Below, piece after piece: positions 49,848 to 58,661 of a stretch of DNA of 64,000 nucleotides. Below the pieces are notes generated by a model that had not been told where the DNA came from, ran no database searches, and was given only the letters and a program-made list of their open reading frames with translations. The DNA comes from Eubacteriaceae bacterium CHKCI004. GTDB lineage: Bacteria > Bacillota > Clostridia > Lachnospirales > Lachnospiraceae. The stretch is from positions 1 to 64,000 of the forward strand of contig FCNR01000054.1 in assembly GCA_900016875.1 (NCBI GenBank), read 5' to 3'. The position numbers and the translations under genes were made by a program. Numbering within the stretch: position 1 is the stretch's first letter; each line of letters begins with the position of its first letter.

Positions 49848-51260
49848 ATGGCCACAACCCGCATTATGCCCCTGCACGCCGGCAAGGGCCGCACGGTCGG
49901 CAAGGCGATCAGCGACATCATCGACTATGTAAAAAATCCCGATAAGACCGACCACGGCAGGCTCATTACCAGCTACCAATGCGACAGCCGCGTGGCCGAC
50001 GCCCAGTTCCTTCTTGATAAGCAGACCTACGCTGCCCGCACCGGCCGTGTGCGCGGCAAGGATGACGTGATCGCCTACCACCTGCGGCAGTCCTTTGTGC
50101 CGGGCGAGATCACGCCGGAAGAAGCCAACCGGCTGGGCGTGGAGCTGGCCCGGCGTTTTACCAAAGGCAAGCACGCTTTCATCGTCTGTACCCACATCGA
50201 CAAGGCTCACGTCCACAACCATATTATATGGAACTCCACTACGCTGGAGTGCGACCGCAAGTTCCGTAACTTTTGGGGCAGCACCCGTGCCGTCCACCGT
50301 CTGAGCGACACCATCTGCATCGAGAACGGCTACTCCATCGTAGAGGCTCCCAAACGGCGCGGCCAGAGCTACAACAAGTGGCTGGGTGATGCGGCGAAAC
50401 CCTCCCACAAGGAGCAGCTGCGCCAGGCCATCGACCGGGCACTGGCAAGGAAACCGGCCAGCCTGGAGGAACTGCTGCGCCTGCTGGAACAGGACGGCTT
50501 CACCGTTCACCGGCGCGGCAAAACCATCTCCATCAGCGCGGAGGGCTGGGGCAACAACGTCCGCTTCGACAGGCTGGGTGACGGCTACACGCTGGACGAT
50601 CTGCTGGCGGTCCTCTCCGGTCAGAAAGAGCATACGCCCCGCAAGAAAACCGCTGTGCAGGCCGCCCCGCCCAAGGTCAATCTGCTGGTGGACATCCAGT
50701 CAAAACTCAAGGCCGGGAAAGGTGCCGGGTATGCCTGCTGGGCCAAGGTGTTCAACCTCAAACAGATGGCCCAGACTCTCAACTACCTGTCCGAACACGG
50801 GCTGTTGGACTACGCCGATCTGGCAACTAAAACAGCAGAGGCAACAATTCGCTACAATGCGCTATCCAGCGAGATCAAGGCTGCCGAGAAGCGCATGGCT
50901 GAGATCGCCGTGCTGCGCACCCACATCGTCAACTACGCCAAGACCCGCGAGACCTATGTGGCCTACCGCAAGGCTGGGTATTCCCGGAAATTTTACGCGG
51001 AGCATGAGGATGAGATTCGGCTGCACCAGGCGGCCAAGGAAGCCTTCAACGAGCTGAACGTAAAGAAGCTGCCCACCATCAAGGAGCTTCAGACCGAGTA
51101 CGCCCAGCTGTTGGCAGACAAGAAAAAGGCTTATGGCGAATACCGGCAGGCCCGCGCCGCTATGCGGGAGCTGCTGACGGTCAAGAACAATGTGGATCGG
51201 GTCCTGGCAATGGAGCAGACCGAACCGCAACAGAAAGAAAAAGACCACGGCCAGCGGTGA
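49848..51260 (+). CDS. Relaxase/mobilisation nuclease (MOBP type)
   Basis: A 470-residue relaxase, close relative of 27,136-28,551: MATTRIMPLHAGKGRTVGKA, candidate nicking Tyr in IIDYVKNP, metal site HIDKAHVHNH, and the same C-terminal coiled coil (ETYVAYRKAGYSRKFYAEHE). The start at 49,848 follows AAAAAGGAGGG; the open frame before it lacks a start signal. The gene is intact, so element B can probably still be nicked and mobilised. Confidence 0.93.
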   Translation: MATTRIMPLHAGKGRTVGKAISDIIDYVKNPDKTDHGRLITSYQCDSRVADAQFLLDKQTYAARTGRVRGKDDVIAYHLRQSFVPGEITPEEANRLGVELARRFTKGKHAFIVCTHIDKAHVHNHIIWNSTTLECDRKFRNFWGSTRAVHRLSDTICIENGYSIVEAPKRRGQSYNKWLGDAAKPSHKEQLRQAIDRALARKPASLEELLRLLEQDGFTVHRRGKTISISAEGWGNNVRFDRLGDGYTLDDLLAVLSGQKEHTPRKKTAVQAAPPKVNLLVDIQSKLKAGKGAGYACWAKVFNLKQMAQTLNYLSEHGLLDYADLATKTAEATIRYNALSSEIKAAEKRMAEIAVLRTHIVNYAKTRETYVAYRKAGYSRKFYAEHEDEIRLHQAAKEAFNELNVKKLPTIKELQTEYAQLLADKKKAYGEYRQARAAMRELLTVKNNVDRVLAMEQTEPQQKEKDHGQR

Positions 51261-51277
51261 GCTGGTCGCGGTCAAAA

Positions 51278-51352
51278 GCGTTCGTAAGAACGCGCAGCCA
51301 CAGATTGAAAATCTGTGTTCAAAGGGGGCTTGGGGGACTTCCCTCAACAAGC
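51278..51352. other. Conserved three-hairpin block after relaxase B
   Basis: GCGTTC/GAACGC (51,278-51,293), CACAGATT/AATCTGTG (51,299-51,317) and GCTTG..GGGGGA/TCCCTC..CAAGC (51,328-51,352), the same order and spacing as 28,569-28,642. Where the stems differ between copies, both sides change together. The motif GGCATTGCTTGCC follows at 51,378-51,390 as in element A. Confidence 0.6.
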
Positions 51353-51510
51353 GCGTGGGGCTATCTGGATAGCCACAGGCATTGCTTGCCACTTTTGTTC
51401 GCAAACAATATCCGTATCCTTTACACGATGATTTACTTTTATTATCATAGTCGTAATAAGTATATAAACTACTTACATATAAGCACCTAAAATATGAAAG
51501 GGCTGATAAA

Positions 51511-51807
51511 ATGATGACCTTTGAAAAGGTTTTAGAAGTATTCAACGATTACCTAAATAAAGATAGTGTTTTGGAGGTGGTGAACACTAAGCGAGGATAC
51601 ACCGTTATGATTTGGGATGAAAAAGATGAGCAATGGTTTGGTGTGGAACATTGCAAAGCCCCCGAGCTTTTACGGGATGCCTTACTTGATGGCTATCGTG
51701 ATTTTTTAGAGCAACAACTTACTCATAACCGCAGGAGTTTAACCGAAACAGAAATCTTAGATATTCAAAACCGATGTGAACAGCTTTATGATTTGTGTGG
51801 AGAATAA
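51511..51807 (+). CDS. Conserved hypothetical protein, distant MTFEKVLE-type paralogue
   Basis: A 98-residue protein, MMTFEKVLEVFNDYLNKDSV, sharing the N-terminal pattern and the RGYTVMIWDEKDE region with the proteins at 23,726 and 47,386. It is AT-richer than them, in step with the surrounding cargo. Start at 51,511 after AAAGGG. Function unknown. Confidence 0.7.
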   Translation: MMTFEKVLEVFNDYLNKDSVLEVVNTKRGYTVMIWDEKDEQWFGVEHCKAPELLRDALLDGYRDFLEQQLTHNRRSLTETEILDIQNRCEQLYDLCGE

Positions 51808-51818
51808 AAAAATAACCT

Positions 51819-51856
51819 AAAAAGTGCGATAGCCTGTGTAGGTGTCGCACTTTTTT
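51819..51856 (+). terminator. Intrinsic terminator
   Basis: AAAAAGTGCGA/TCGCACTTTTTT stem with T run after the 98-residue protein gene; the A run also suits the minus-strand HTH gene. Confidence 0.85.
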
Positions 51857-51887
51857 CAGTTGGCTTGGCTTACGAAAACAGCGTTAA

Positions 51888-52241
51888 TTATTCCGCAGTT
51901 TCTCTTGCCTTTTTCAAGCCTTGAGCCGTAGCTTCCATCACGATAAGCTCCTTTTCTTCCATATCATTCAACAGTACATCAACTTGTTTGCGGCGATTGT
52001 TGTCGCCATCTTCATTGCATGGAAAAAAGAACTGGTCTACAGAGATGTCAAGCAAGGTAGTAATGAGATAAAATTTGTTAAGCCTTGGGTGCTGCCCCCT
52101 GTTCTCTATATACATAATAGAGCGTGGCGTAAGGTCTACCAGTTGGGCAAGATATTCCTGTGTCCACCCTTTTGCTTCCCGAGCTTTTTTTATCGCTATA
52201 CCTAACGGCTTAAAATCAAGTTTTCTTTCATCTTGGTACAT
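51888..52241 (-). CDS. XRE-family HTH regulator
   Basis: A 117-residue protein with HTH (AKGWTQEYLAQLVDLTPRSI, residues 22-41) and a C-terminal helical region ending ATAQGLKKARETAE. It is the complete version of the protein truncated at 33,261-33,617. Both genes share the upstream motif ATTTGAACGAA. It is divergent from the bcr cluster and may regulate neighbouring genes or itself. Confidence 0.8.
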   Translation of the reverse strand: MYQDERKLDFKPLGIAIKKAREAKGWTQEYLAQLVDLTPRSIMYIENRGQHPRLNKFYLITTLLDISVDQFFFPCNEDGDNNRRKQVDVLLNDMEEKELIVMEATAQGLKKARETAE

Positions 52242-52406
52242 TTTAATATCATCCTATATCATTGTACATTTCGGGTGATGATATTTGAACGAAGTATGAT
52301 TTTATGTTTAGTAGTGTATAATTTCGTATTAGTGGAGAGAAACTTGCTATTATTCGTCATTCCGTATATAATAATTATATACTCTTTGCGAAAGGAAGTT
52401 GATATT

Positions 52407-52604
52407 ATGAATTACATTTCTGTGAAAGCCGCTTCTGAAAAATGGGGCATATCGGAAAGACGGATACAAAAATTATGTGAGGAAAATCGCATTGACGGAA
52501 CTGAAAAATTTGGTCGTGCATGGATGATACCAAAAGATGCAGAAAAACCCGTTGATGGACGTATGAAAACAAGGAACAAACAGGAGGAGAATCATGGAAT
52601 TTAA
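52407..52604 (+). CDS. Small helix-turn-helix protein
   Basis: A 65-residue protein with a MerR-like HTH (ISVKAASEKWGISERRIQKL, residues 4-23) and WMIPKDAEKP motif, as in small DNA-binding proteins that accompany mobile-element regulators. GAAAGGAAG precedes the ATG at 52,407; the long frame upstream lacks a start signal. It overlaps the next gene by 11 bp, so it is co-transcribed with the bcrR-like gene. Confidence 0.75.
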   Translation: MNYISVKAASEKWGISERRIQKLCEENRIDGTEKFGRAWMIPKDAEKPVDGRMKTRNKQEENHGI

Positions 52605-53208
52605 TGAAAAGCTACAACAGCTTAGGACTGGAAAGAACTTAACGCAGGAACAACTTGCGGAGCAATTATATGTATCAAGAACAGCCATTTCAAAATGGGA
52701 AAGCGGCAAGGGTTACCCTAACATTGAGTCGCTCAAGTGTATTTCTAAATTCTTTTCTGTGACCATAGATGAACTGCTATCGGGCGAAGAACTGATTACA
52801 CTTGCCGAAACTGAAAATCGTTCCAACTTGAAAAAAATTTACAGTTTCATTTATGGAATATTAGATATGATGGCGGTTACTTTTATACTTTTGCCGTTGT
52901 ATGGTCACCTTGTTGACGGATATATTTATTCTGTCAATCTACTTTCATTTACAGACACTACCCCAATATATCTTGCAATCTATTGGATTGTTTTTATTGT
53001 TTTGATTGCACTTGGGATAGCGAAACTGATGTGTGTTTGTTTTGAAAAGGAATCATGGAGCAACATAATCACAAAATGCTCTCTCGTGCTGAGTACGCTT
53101 TTTATCTGCTTCTTCGCTGCGGCAAGACAACCCTATGTAACCGCCCTTATGTTTCTGCTATTTGTTGCTAAAATATTTGTCTGGATAAAGCAAACCCAAA
53201 CAAAGTAA
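52594..53208 (+). CDS. bcrR: BcrR-like membrane-bound HTH regulator
   Basis: A 204-residue protein: N-terminal XRE HTH (TGKNLTQEQLAEQLYVSRTA) and four transmembrane helices (about 86-106, 124-146, 156-176, 181-200). This is the build and length of BcrR, the one-component bacitracin sensor of Enterococcus faecalis that activates bcrABD. AGGAGG lies upstream of the ATG at 52,594. Two GACA-N7-TGTC sites, the known BcrR recognition pattern, follow in front of the ABC transporter genes. Confidence 0.82.
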   Translation: MEFNEKLQQLRTGKNLTQEQLAEQLYVSRTAISKWESGKGYPNIESLKCISKFFSVTIDELLSGEELITLAETENRSNLKKIYSFIYGILDMMAVTFILLPLYGHLVDGYIYSVNLLSFTDTTPIYLAIYWIVFIVLIALGIAKLMCVCFEKESWSNIITKCSLVLSTLFICFFAAARQPYVTALMFLLFVAKIFVWIKQTQTK

Positions 53209-53232
53209 AATGCCATAAACCCTTTAAAATAG

Positions 53233-53263
53233 GCTCTGACACGATAAGTGTCGGAGCTTTTTT
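53233..53263 (+). terminator. Terminator after bcrR
   Basis: Stem GCTCTGACAC/GTGTCGGAGC with one wobble, followed by TTTTTT. It contains the first GACA-N7-TGTC site, so the same DNA may end bcrR transcription and bind BcrR. Confidence 0.75.
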
Positions 53264-53284
53264 CGTGCTGACATCTATTGTGTC
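53238..53284 (+). promoter_or_regulatory. Two candidate BcrR binding sites
   Basis: GACACGATAAGTGTC (53,238-53,252) and GACATCTATTGTGTC (53,270-53,284) both fit GACA-N7-TGTC exactly, the inverted repeat recognised by BcrR in enterococci. Centres are 32 bp apart, about three DNA turns. The promoter for the ABC genes should lie just downstream (TTGTGA at 53,289-53,294 is a possible -35). Confidence 0.8.
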
Positions 53285-53388
53285 GGCATTGTGACGGTAG
53301 ATTTCTTGGCTTCTATGCAATACTCGTGGATAATAAGATTGTGGTCAGCGAAAACAAGAACAGCAACCCACGGAAAGGAGAATCAAAT

Positions 53389-54306
53389 ATGGATTATATC
53401 ATTGAAACAGAAAATCTTACGAAGCGATACGGAACAGCCACCGTTGTCGATAAGGTAAATCTTCATGTGCCAAAGGGCAAAATTTATGGTTTGCTCGGCA
53501 GAAACGGAGCAGGCAAAACCACAGCAATGAAAATGATGTTGCAGCTTGCTTTCCCAACGGAGGGAACGGTACGCTTGTTTGGCACAAACTATAAGGAAAA
53601 TATCCATACCCTTTATAGCAAAGTAGGCTCTATTATCGAAACACCGGGATTTTACAGTAATTTAACAGGGTATGAGAATTTGCAAATTCTCGCTAAACTG
53701 CGAGGGGGAGTATCTAAAAGTGGAGTAGAAAAAGCTCTTGAAGTTGTGGGGCTGCATAAGGAGAAAAGAAAAGTCTTTTCCGATTATTCCCTCGGAATGA
53801 AGCAACGGCTTGGTATTGCCGCCGCCATTATGCACGAGCCGGAGCTTTTAATACTTGACGAACCGATTAACGGACTTGACCCCATTGGAATAGTTGAAAT
53901 ACGCTCATTTTTATCTGAACTTAGTCACAATCATGGCATTACCATTTTTATCTCAAGCCATGTTTTAAGCGAGATTGAACAGATAGCAGATATTATCGGC
54001 GTTATGCACGAGGGGCATTTAGTAGAGGAAGTGAATATATCCGAGCTTCACAAAAGGAATCGAAAATACATTCAATTTGATTTATCTGACAGTGAGATAG
54101 CCGGAAAGATTTTAGAAAACCACTACCACATGACGGATTTTACAGTGCAGGACGGTACGGTGAGAATTTATGACTTTAGCCAAAGTGTTGGAGAAATCAA
54201 TCGAGAATTTGCACGAAATGGACTGCTCGTGACAAGGATAAATGATAGTGAGGAAAACTTAGAGGACTACTTTTCTAAACTGATTGGAGGTGGCGGTATT
54301 GCTTAA
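53389..54306 (+). CDS. bcrA: BcrA-like ABC transporter ATP-binding protein
   Basis: A 305-residue ATPase: Walker A GRNGAGKT (residues 36-43), signature [10 protein letters not shown], Walker [14 protein letters not shown]-loop SSHVLSE. It is the bacitracin/lantibiotic immunity class (BcrA). The start at 53,389 follows AAAGGAG. It overlaps the permease gene by 8 bp and lies behind two BcrR-type operators. With the permease and UppP it forms the bcrABD arrangement. Confidence 0.87.
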   Translation: MDYIIETENLTKRYGTATVVDKVNLHVPKGKIYGLLGRNGAGKTTAMKMMLQLAFPTEGTVRLFGTNYKENIHTLYSKVGSIIETPGFYSNLTGYENLQILAKLRGGVSKSGVEKALEVVGLHKEKRKVFSDYSLGMKQRLGIAAAIMHEPELLILDEPINGLDPIGIVEIRSFLSELSHNHGITIFISSHVLSEIEQIADIIGVMHEGHLVEEVNISELHKRNRKYIQFDLSDSEIAGKILENHYHMTDFTVQDGTVRIYDFSQSVGEINREFARNGLLVTRINDSEENLEDYFSKLIGGGGIA

Positions 54307-55048
54307 TCTTATTTCTTGTGAATTATTAAAACTAAAGCGTTCAAAAATGGTGCTAATTAGTGTGGCAGGGGTATTATCTACCCCACTTTTGATGTTAATA
54401 GAAGCCTTGCAAACACATTTTGATAAGCCGGAGATTATCTTTACCTTGTCTGACATATACAGCGACAGTGTACTGTATATCATGCTGCTGGTAAACATTA
54501 TGATATATGTGGCAATTGCAGCTTACTTGTTTAGCAGAGAGTACACAGAAAGCACCCTCAAAACCATATTGCCCATACCCATTTCAAGGACAAAACTATT
54601 AATTGGAAAATTTTGCACCCTGCTTCTTTGGATTGTTATGCTAACCCTTGTAACATGGGCAGGTATATTTATCGTTTGTGGGCTATATGACGCTGTCTTT
54701 ACATTGGAGGGATATAGCTTACTAGTGGCAATAGTATGGCTCCCCAAGTTTTTGTTTGGCAGTATCCTGATGTTTTTAACAGTTTCTCCTTTTGTGTTTG
54801 TTGCTATGAAAACAAAAGGATTTGTCGCCCCGATGATTGGCTCTGCCGTGATTGTCATGGGAAGTGCCGCACTTTCAAATCAAGAATGGGGAGCGTTGTA
54901 TCCGTGGACAGCCACCTATTTCTTGGTGCAGGGTAAACTTCAGAGTACCGGCTATCCTACACTGCTGTCTGTATCTATTATTATTCTTGTATCAGCAGTT
55001 GGTTTTCTTATGACCTTTCATCATTTTAAAAAGGAGGATTTGAAATAA
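54299..55048 (+). CDS. bcrB: BcrB-like ABC-2 permease
   Basis: A 249-residue six-helix membrane protein. TTG at 54,299 is the likely start ([20 protein letters not shown]) because GGAGGTGG sits 6 nt before it. It shares the family motif [20 protein letters not shown] with lantibiotic/bacitracin immunity permeases. Its stop overlaps the uppP start by 1 bp. Confidence 0.85.
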   Translation: MLNLISCELLKLKRSKMVLISVAGVLSTPLLMLIEALQTHFDKPEIIFTLSDIYSDSVLYIMLLVNIMIYVAIAAYLFSREYTESTLKTILPIPISRTKLLIGKFCTLLLWIVMLTLVTWAGIFIVCGLYDAVFTLEGYSLLVAIVWLPKFLFGSILMFLTVSPFVFVAMKTKGFVAPMIGSAVIVMGSAALSNQEWGALYPWTATYFLVQGKLQSTGYPTLLSVSIIILVSAVGFLMTFHHFKKEDLK

Positions 55049-55875
55049 TGGTACTTGATTTTATAGAAATTTTAAAAGTTATTTTTCTTGGAATTGTTGA
55101 GGGTATTACTGAGTGGCTACCTATCAGCAGCACAGGACATATGATTCTTGTGGACGAATTTATCACACTTAATATGAGCGAAGCATTTAAAGAAATGTTT
55201 TTTGTTGTTATTCAACTTGGAGCTATACTCGCAGTGGTTGTAATGTTTTGGAACAAGATGTTTCCCTTTCAATTTAAGAACAAAGCACAGTCAATTGTTA
55301 AAAAGGATACTTTCTCGTTGTGGTTCAAGGTTGCGGTAGCTTGTGTACCGTCAGCTATTATGGGGATTCTATTTGATGATTATTTGGATGCTTACCTCCA
55401 AACCCCCATTGTGATTTCAATCATGTTAATCTTTTATGGTTTGTTATTCATTCTCATAGAAAATTGGAATAAAAAGCGTACTCCTACTACTATGGCACTT
55501 TCTGACATCAGCTATAAAACAGCAATCTTGATAGGGGCATTTCAAGTGTTATCACTTATACCCGGCACATCACGGTCGGGAGCAACGATTATAGGTGCTT
55601 TACTCATAGGAGTTTCACGAGTGGCAGCAGCAGAGTTTACTTTTTTCCTCGCAGTACCTACTATGCTTGGAGCAAGTGCTTTTAAGCTGTTAAAATTCGG
55701 GTTTGAATTTACAAGTGCAGAACTGCTCGCTCTTGTTCTCGGTATGGCTGTGGCATTTGCGGTATCTGTCTTAGTAATTAAATTCCTAATGAACTTTATC
55801 AAAAAACATGATTTTAAGGTGTTTGGTTGGTATCGAATTGTGCTTGGTATACTTGTTGTACTTATAAAATCTTAA
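55048..55875 (+). CDS. uppP: Undecaprenyl-diphosphate phosphatase (BcrD/UppP)
   Basis: A 275-residue membrane enzyme that dephosphorylates undecaprenyl diphosphate, the bacitracin target, so extra copies give resistance. Motifs: [20 protein letters not shown] (residues about 14-33) and [20 protein letters not shown] (about 172-191), with the catalytic Glu and Arg/Ser residues present. AAAAGGAGG precedes the start. It completes the bcrABD-like operon and ends at a terminator. Confidence 0.93.
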   Translation: MVLDFIEILKVIFLGIVEGITEWLPISSTGHMILVDEFITLNMSEAFKEMFFVVIQLGAILAVVVMFWNKMFPFQFKNKAQSIVKKDTFSLWFKVAVACVPSAIMGILFDDYLDAYLQTPIVISIMLIFYGLLFILIENWNKKRTPTTMALSDISYKTAILIGAFQVLSLIPGTSRSGATIIGALLIGVSRVAAAEFTFFLAVPTMLGASAFKLLKFGFEFTSAELLALVLGMAVAFAVSVLVIKFLMNFIKKHDFKVFGWYRIVLGILVVLIKS

Positions 55876-55900
55876 TAATGCGTTTTCTTTGTGCGCGAAT

Positions 55901-55940
55901 AAAAATGCCAGTTGGTCCTTAAGATCAGCTGGCATTTTTG
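55901..55940 (+). terminator. Terminator of the bcr operon
   Basis: AAAAATGCCAGTTG/CAGCTGGCATTTTT stem with T run, 26 bp after the uppP stop. Confidence 0.9.
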
Positions 55941-56042
55941 TTTCTGGGGATGGAAAACAACCCAGAGATTCTCGTTGTCGATCTCCTCCTGATTTTAGTT
56001 TGCATGGTGAATTTTGCAAATTGAATCTACAGGAGGTTAATA

Positions 56043-56513
56043 ATGGGATTTAATTATGGATATGAGAAAAAGAAGTTTGATAGTAAATGGAAGCGTTTAG
56101 AAGTTGAGTATTGTGATGCAGGGATGAGCGAAGAACAGATTGCTGCCATGAAAGAATATGACTGGGCATGGTTTTGCAGTCAAAGGGTTTTTCAAAACCA
56201 TACGCAACCAATACCTTGTGAACAATATGATGAAGTATGTGGTCAATCACAGCTGTTCCGAAAGTTTGCATCGTTATCTTATCAATGGGATGTTGATAAG
56301 ATTGATCAAACGCGATATGGATGGTTGGCTTCGGTGGAAAACGAACAACTACTGTTGAGATTGAAGAAGCTGTCGAAGAAAGATTTGGAGCTATTGACAT
56401 TACTTTTTGTGGATGGTTATCGTCAAATTGATGTAGCACGTCTTTGGCATTGTTCCAGAAGTGCTGTTGCACAAAGATTTAAAAAAATAAAAAAATTTTT
56501 GAATAACACTTAA
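56043..56513 (+). CDS. Sigma-like HTH regulator of the recombination module, element B
   Basis: A 156-residue protein (MGFNYGYEKKKFDSKWKRLE). The C-terminal part (LSKKDLELLTLLFVDGYRQI then DVARLWHCSRSAVAQRFKKI) is a sigma-region-4-type HTH. It occupies the place of 40,770-41,183 in element A but is from a different subfamily, so this position can be filled by unrelated regulators. ACAGGAGG precedes the start. Likely controls xis/int expression. Confidence 0.75.
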   Translation: MGFNYGYEKKKFDSKWKRLEVEYCDAGMSEEQIAAMKEYDWAWFCSQRVFQNHTQPIPCEQYDEVCGQSQLFRKFASLSYQWDVDKIDQTRYGWLASVENEQLLLRLKKLSKKDLELLTLLFVDGYRQIDVARLWHCSRSAVAQRFKKIKKFLNNT

Positions 56514-56570
56514 CAAATGAAGCGTATCAGTGCCTACCCATTGAGGGAAGAACATTCTCCCAATGTGGAG

Positions 56571-56955
56571 CTTGACAATTTCATAGACGGCATTTCCGGT
56601 ACATAACCTATGTACGAGCGAATCAGGCACGCCGCGAAGATGGACAGCCCCAGGAGGTGATGAATAGGACTGTTCCGAGCGATCCACGTCAGCCTGATAC
56701 CCGAAAGTGGCATTTCAGGGCGCGATGACTGCATAGGGGTTAAAGATACTTCCTCACGGCCTCCTAAAGACTTGGGGGGAACTCTGCGGCGCACGAGTAA
56801 AACGACGCTGTGGAGTTATGACAGCCGCGCCAGCGGAGACCGGAATGTCCCCATCGCCAGGGGTGCGTGGCAAATGTGGCGAGTAAATTTTTCAAAGTCA
56901 GATACCATGCGCTGGCAGCTTCGGTTGCCAGCGCATTCATGTGATTTTGAAAGCA
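56571..56955 (+). ncRNA. Conserved non-coding block before xis, element B copy
   Basis: Counterpart of 41,264-41,719, about 70 nt shorter in its last third. Starts with TTGACA (56,572-56,577), has the GTACAT/ATGTAC hairpin, the 97-nt core at 56,786-56,882, and the final hairpin GCGCTGGCAG/TTGCCAGCGC, where one base pair differs on both sides from element A. Short frames in either strand are broken by gaps between the copies. Confidence 0.55.
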
Positions 56956-56989
56956 ACAACCACATCTTTGACAGAAAGGGGGACCACCT

Positions 56990-57220
56990 ATGGAAAAATT
57001 GATTTCGCGGAAAGAGGCTGCCAAATTACTGGGGATTAGCATTGCCACTTTGGATGCAGCTCGAAACAGTGGGCTAATTTCCTATGTTCAGTATGTGCAA
57101 AATGGTTGCGTGTACTTTACAGATGCTGGCCTTCAGGAGTATATCGCAAAATGCACCCATCGTGCAAAGCCAGTGGAAAAAAGCGCTACATACCGCAAGC
57201 TGCGAAGTGTCCGAGCTTGA
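56990..57220 (+). CDS. xis: Excisionase-like HTH protein
   Basis: A 76-residue protein (LISRKEAAKLLGISIATLDA) near-identical in layout to 41,757-41,987. AAAGGGGG precedes the start. It lies 84 bp before integrase 1. Confidence 0.88.
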   Translation: MEKLISRKEAAKLLGISIATLDAARNSGLISYVQYVQNGCVYFTDAGLQEYIAKCTHRAKPVEKSATYRKLRSVRA

Positions 57221-57304
57221 GCTGTTCCGTATCCTTGCTGGAACCTAATATGTCTGATAAAACAAAGGTACAGCGCTGGACATTATTCTTAGGAGGTGAC
57301 GGAA

Positions 57305-58516
57305 TTGGCAAAAAGAAAAAGGGCAATTCCTCAATATGGTACGGTCGTGCTTAACGGCATTGAATATTATAGAACCAGAGTCGAAGATTCGGATGGAAAC
57401 AGAGTGGCGCTTTATGCAAAGACGCCCGAAAAGCTTTATGACAAGGAACTGGAGGCGTTAGAGCAGATTGACAGTACTACGTTTCGTCGAAGATCGCCTA
57501 CGGTTGCTGAGTACTGTGAGAAGTGGCTGCTGATGCAGTCCGTCCATGTTCGGGCCACCACCTTGACAGATTATACCTCTAAGGTGCGGCGGCACATTAT
57601 TGGAGGGCTGGGAGACAAGAGAATGGCTGATGTATCCCTGGATGACATCCAACTTGCCCTCGTACCTGTTTCCAAGAAGTCGGCTTCGGTTTATAAGTCT
57701 GTGGTGATTCTCTGCAAGTCCATTTTCCGGGCGGCCAAGGAGAGCCATGTGATTGACGAGGACCCGACCATATACCTGGATGCAAAGGGAGGAGTTCCCC
57801 AGGAAGAAAGACAGGCATTGACGGATGAACAGGTTGAGCGGCTTTTGGACACGATCCGGGATTTGCCGCCCTATGTATTTGTGATGATCGGTTTATATGC
57901 CGGTCTGCGCCGGGAAGAAATCCTGGCGCTGCAATGGGATTCTGTGTATCTGGATGCAGAGGCTCCGTACTTAACGGTACGGCGGGCATGGCACACAGAA
58001 CATAACAGGCCGGTCATTCTTACCGAGCTAAAGACCAAAGCGGCACAAAGAAACATTCCTCTCCCGGTCTGTCTGGTTGAATGTCTGAAAGATGCAAAGA
58101 AAAAATCCACTTCGGATTATGTGATTGCCAATCGGGACGGTGATCCGCTATCCTATACACAGTTTAAGCGGCTGTGGCAGTATATTGTGACGCGGACTGC
58201 AAAGCCGAGAATGGCCAGAAAACTTGTGGACGGAAAGTATGTAAAATATATGCTTTACCCGAAACTTGGAGAAAAAGCCAGGAATAACGGCCATGTGGTA
58301 TATAGCCTGGATTTTGAAGTGACACCGCATCAGCTGCGGCACACCTACATCACCAATCTGATTCATTCTTCGGTGGACCCCAAAACGGTACAATATTTGG
58401 CGGGCCATGAAAGCAGCAAAATCACGATGGACATTTACGCAAAGGTCAAATACAACAGGCCGGATGATCTTGTCAAAGCAATGGGCTGTGCCTTTGACTT
58501 ATGGGACGCTGTGTAA
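57305..58516 (+). CDS. int: Tyrosine integrase 1, element B
   Basis: A 403-residue tyrosine recombinase, relative of 42,071-43,285, with Arg in GLYAGLRREEILAL, HQLRHTYITN, LAGHESS and Tyr in TMDIYAKVKYN. TTG at 57,305 is taken as start after TAGGAGGTGA. A terminator-like repeat (AGCGAGACAAGGATGTCTCG) follows before integrase 2. All catalytic residues are present. Confidence 0.93.
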   Translation: MAKRKRAIPQYGTVVLNGIEYYRTRVEDSDGNRVALYAKTPEKLYDKELEALEQIDSTTFRRRSPTVAEYCEKWLLMQSVHVRATTLTDYTSKVRRHIIGGLGDKRMADVSLDDIQLALVPVSKKSASVYKSVVILCKSIFRAAKESHVIDEDPTIYLDAKGGVPQEERQALTDEQVERLLDTIRDLPPYVFVMIGLYAGLRREEILALQWDSVYLDAEAPYLTVRRAWHTEHNRPVILTELKTKAAQRNIPLPVCLVECLKDAKKKSTSDYVIANRDGDPLSYTQFKRLWQYIVTRTAKPRMARKLVDGKYVKYMLYPKLGEKARNNGHVVYSLDFEVTPHQLRHTYITNLIHSSVDPKTVQYLAGHESSKITMDIYAKVKYNRPDDLVKAMGCAFDLWDAV

Positions 58517-58661
58517 GTTCCGAACAATTCAGAAAATGAAGTAAGAGCGAGACAAGGATGTCTCGCTCTTAGTTTTTCCTTGGCCGTATCTTTGATTCAA
58601 TTTGAAATCTCTGATAAAAAGGAGGTGTAGATACATCACCACGCGAGAAAGGAAATTAATT

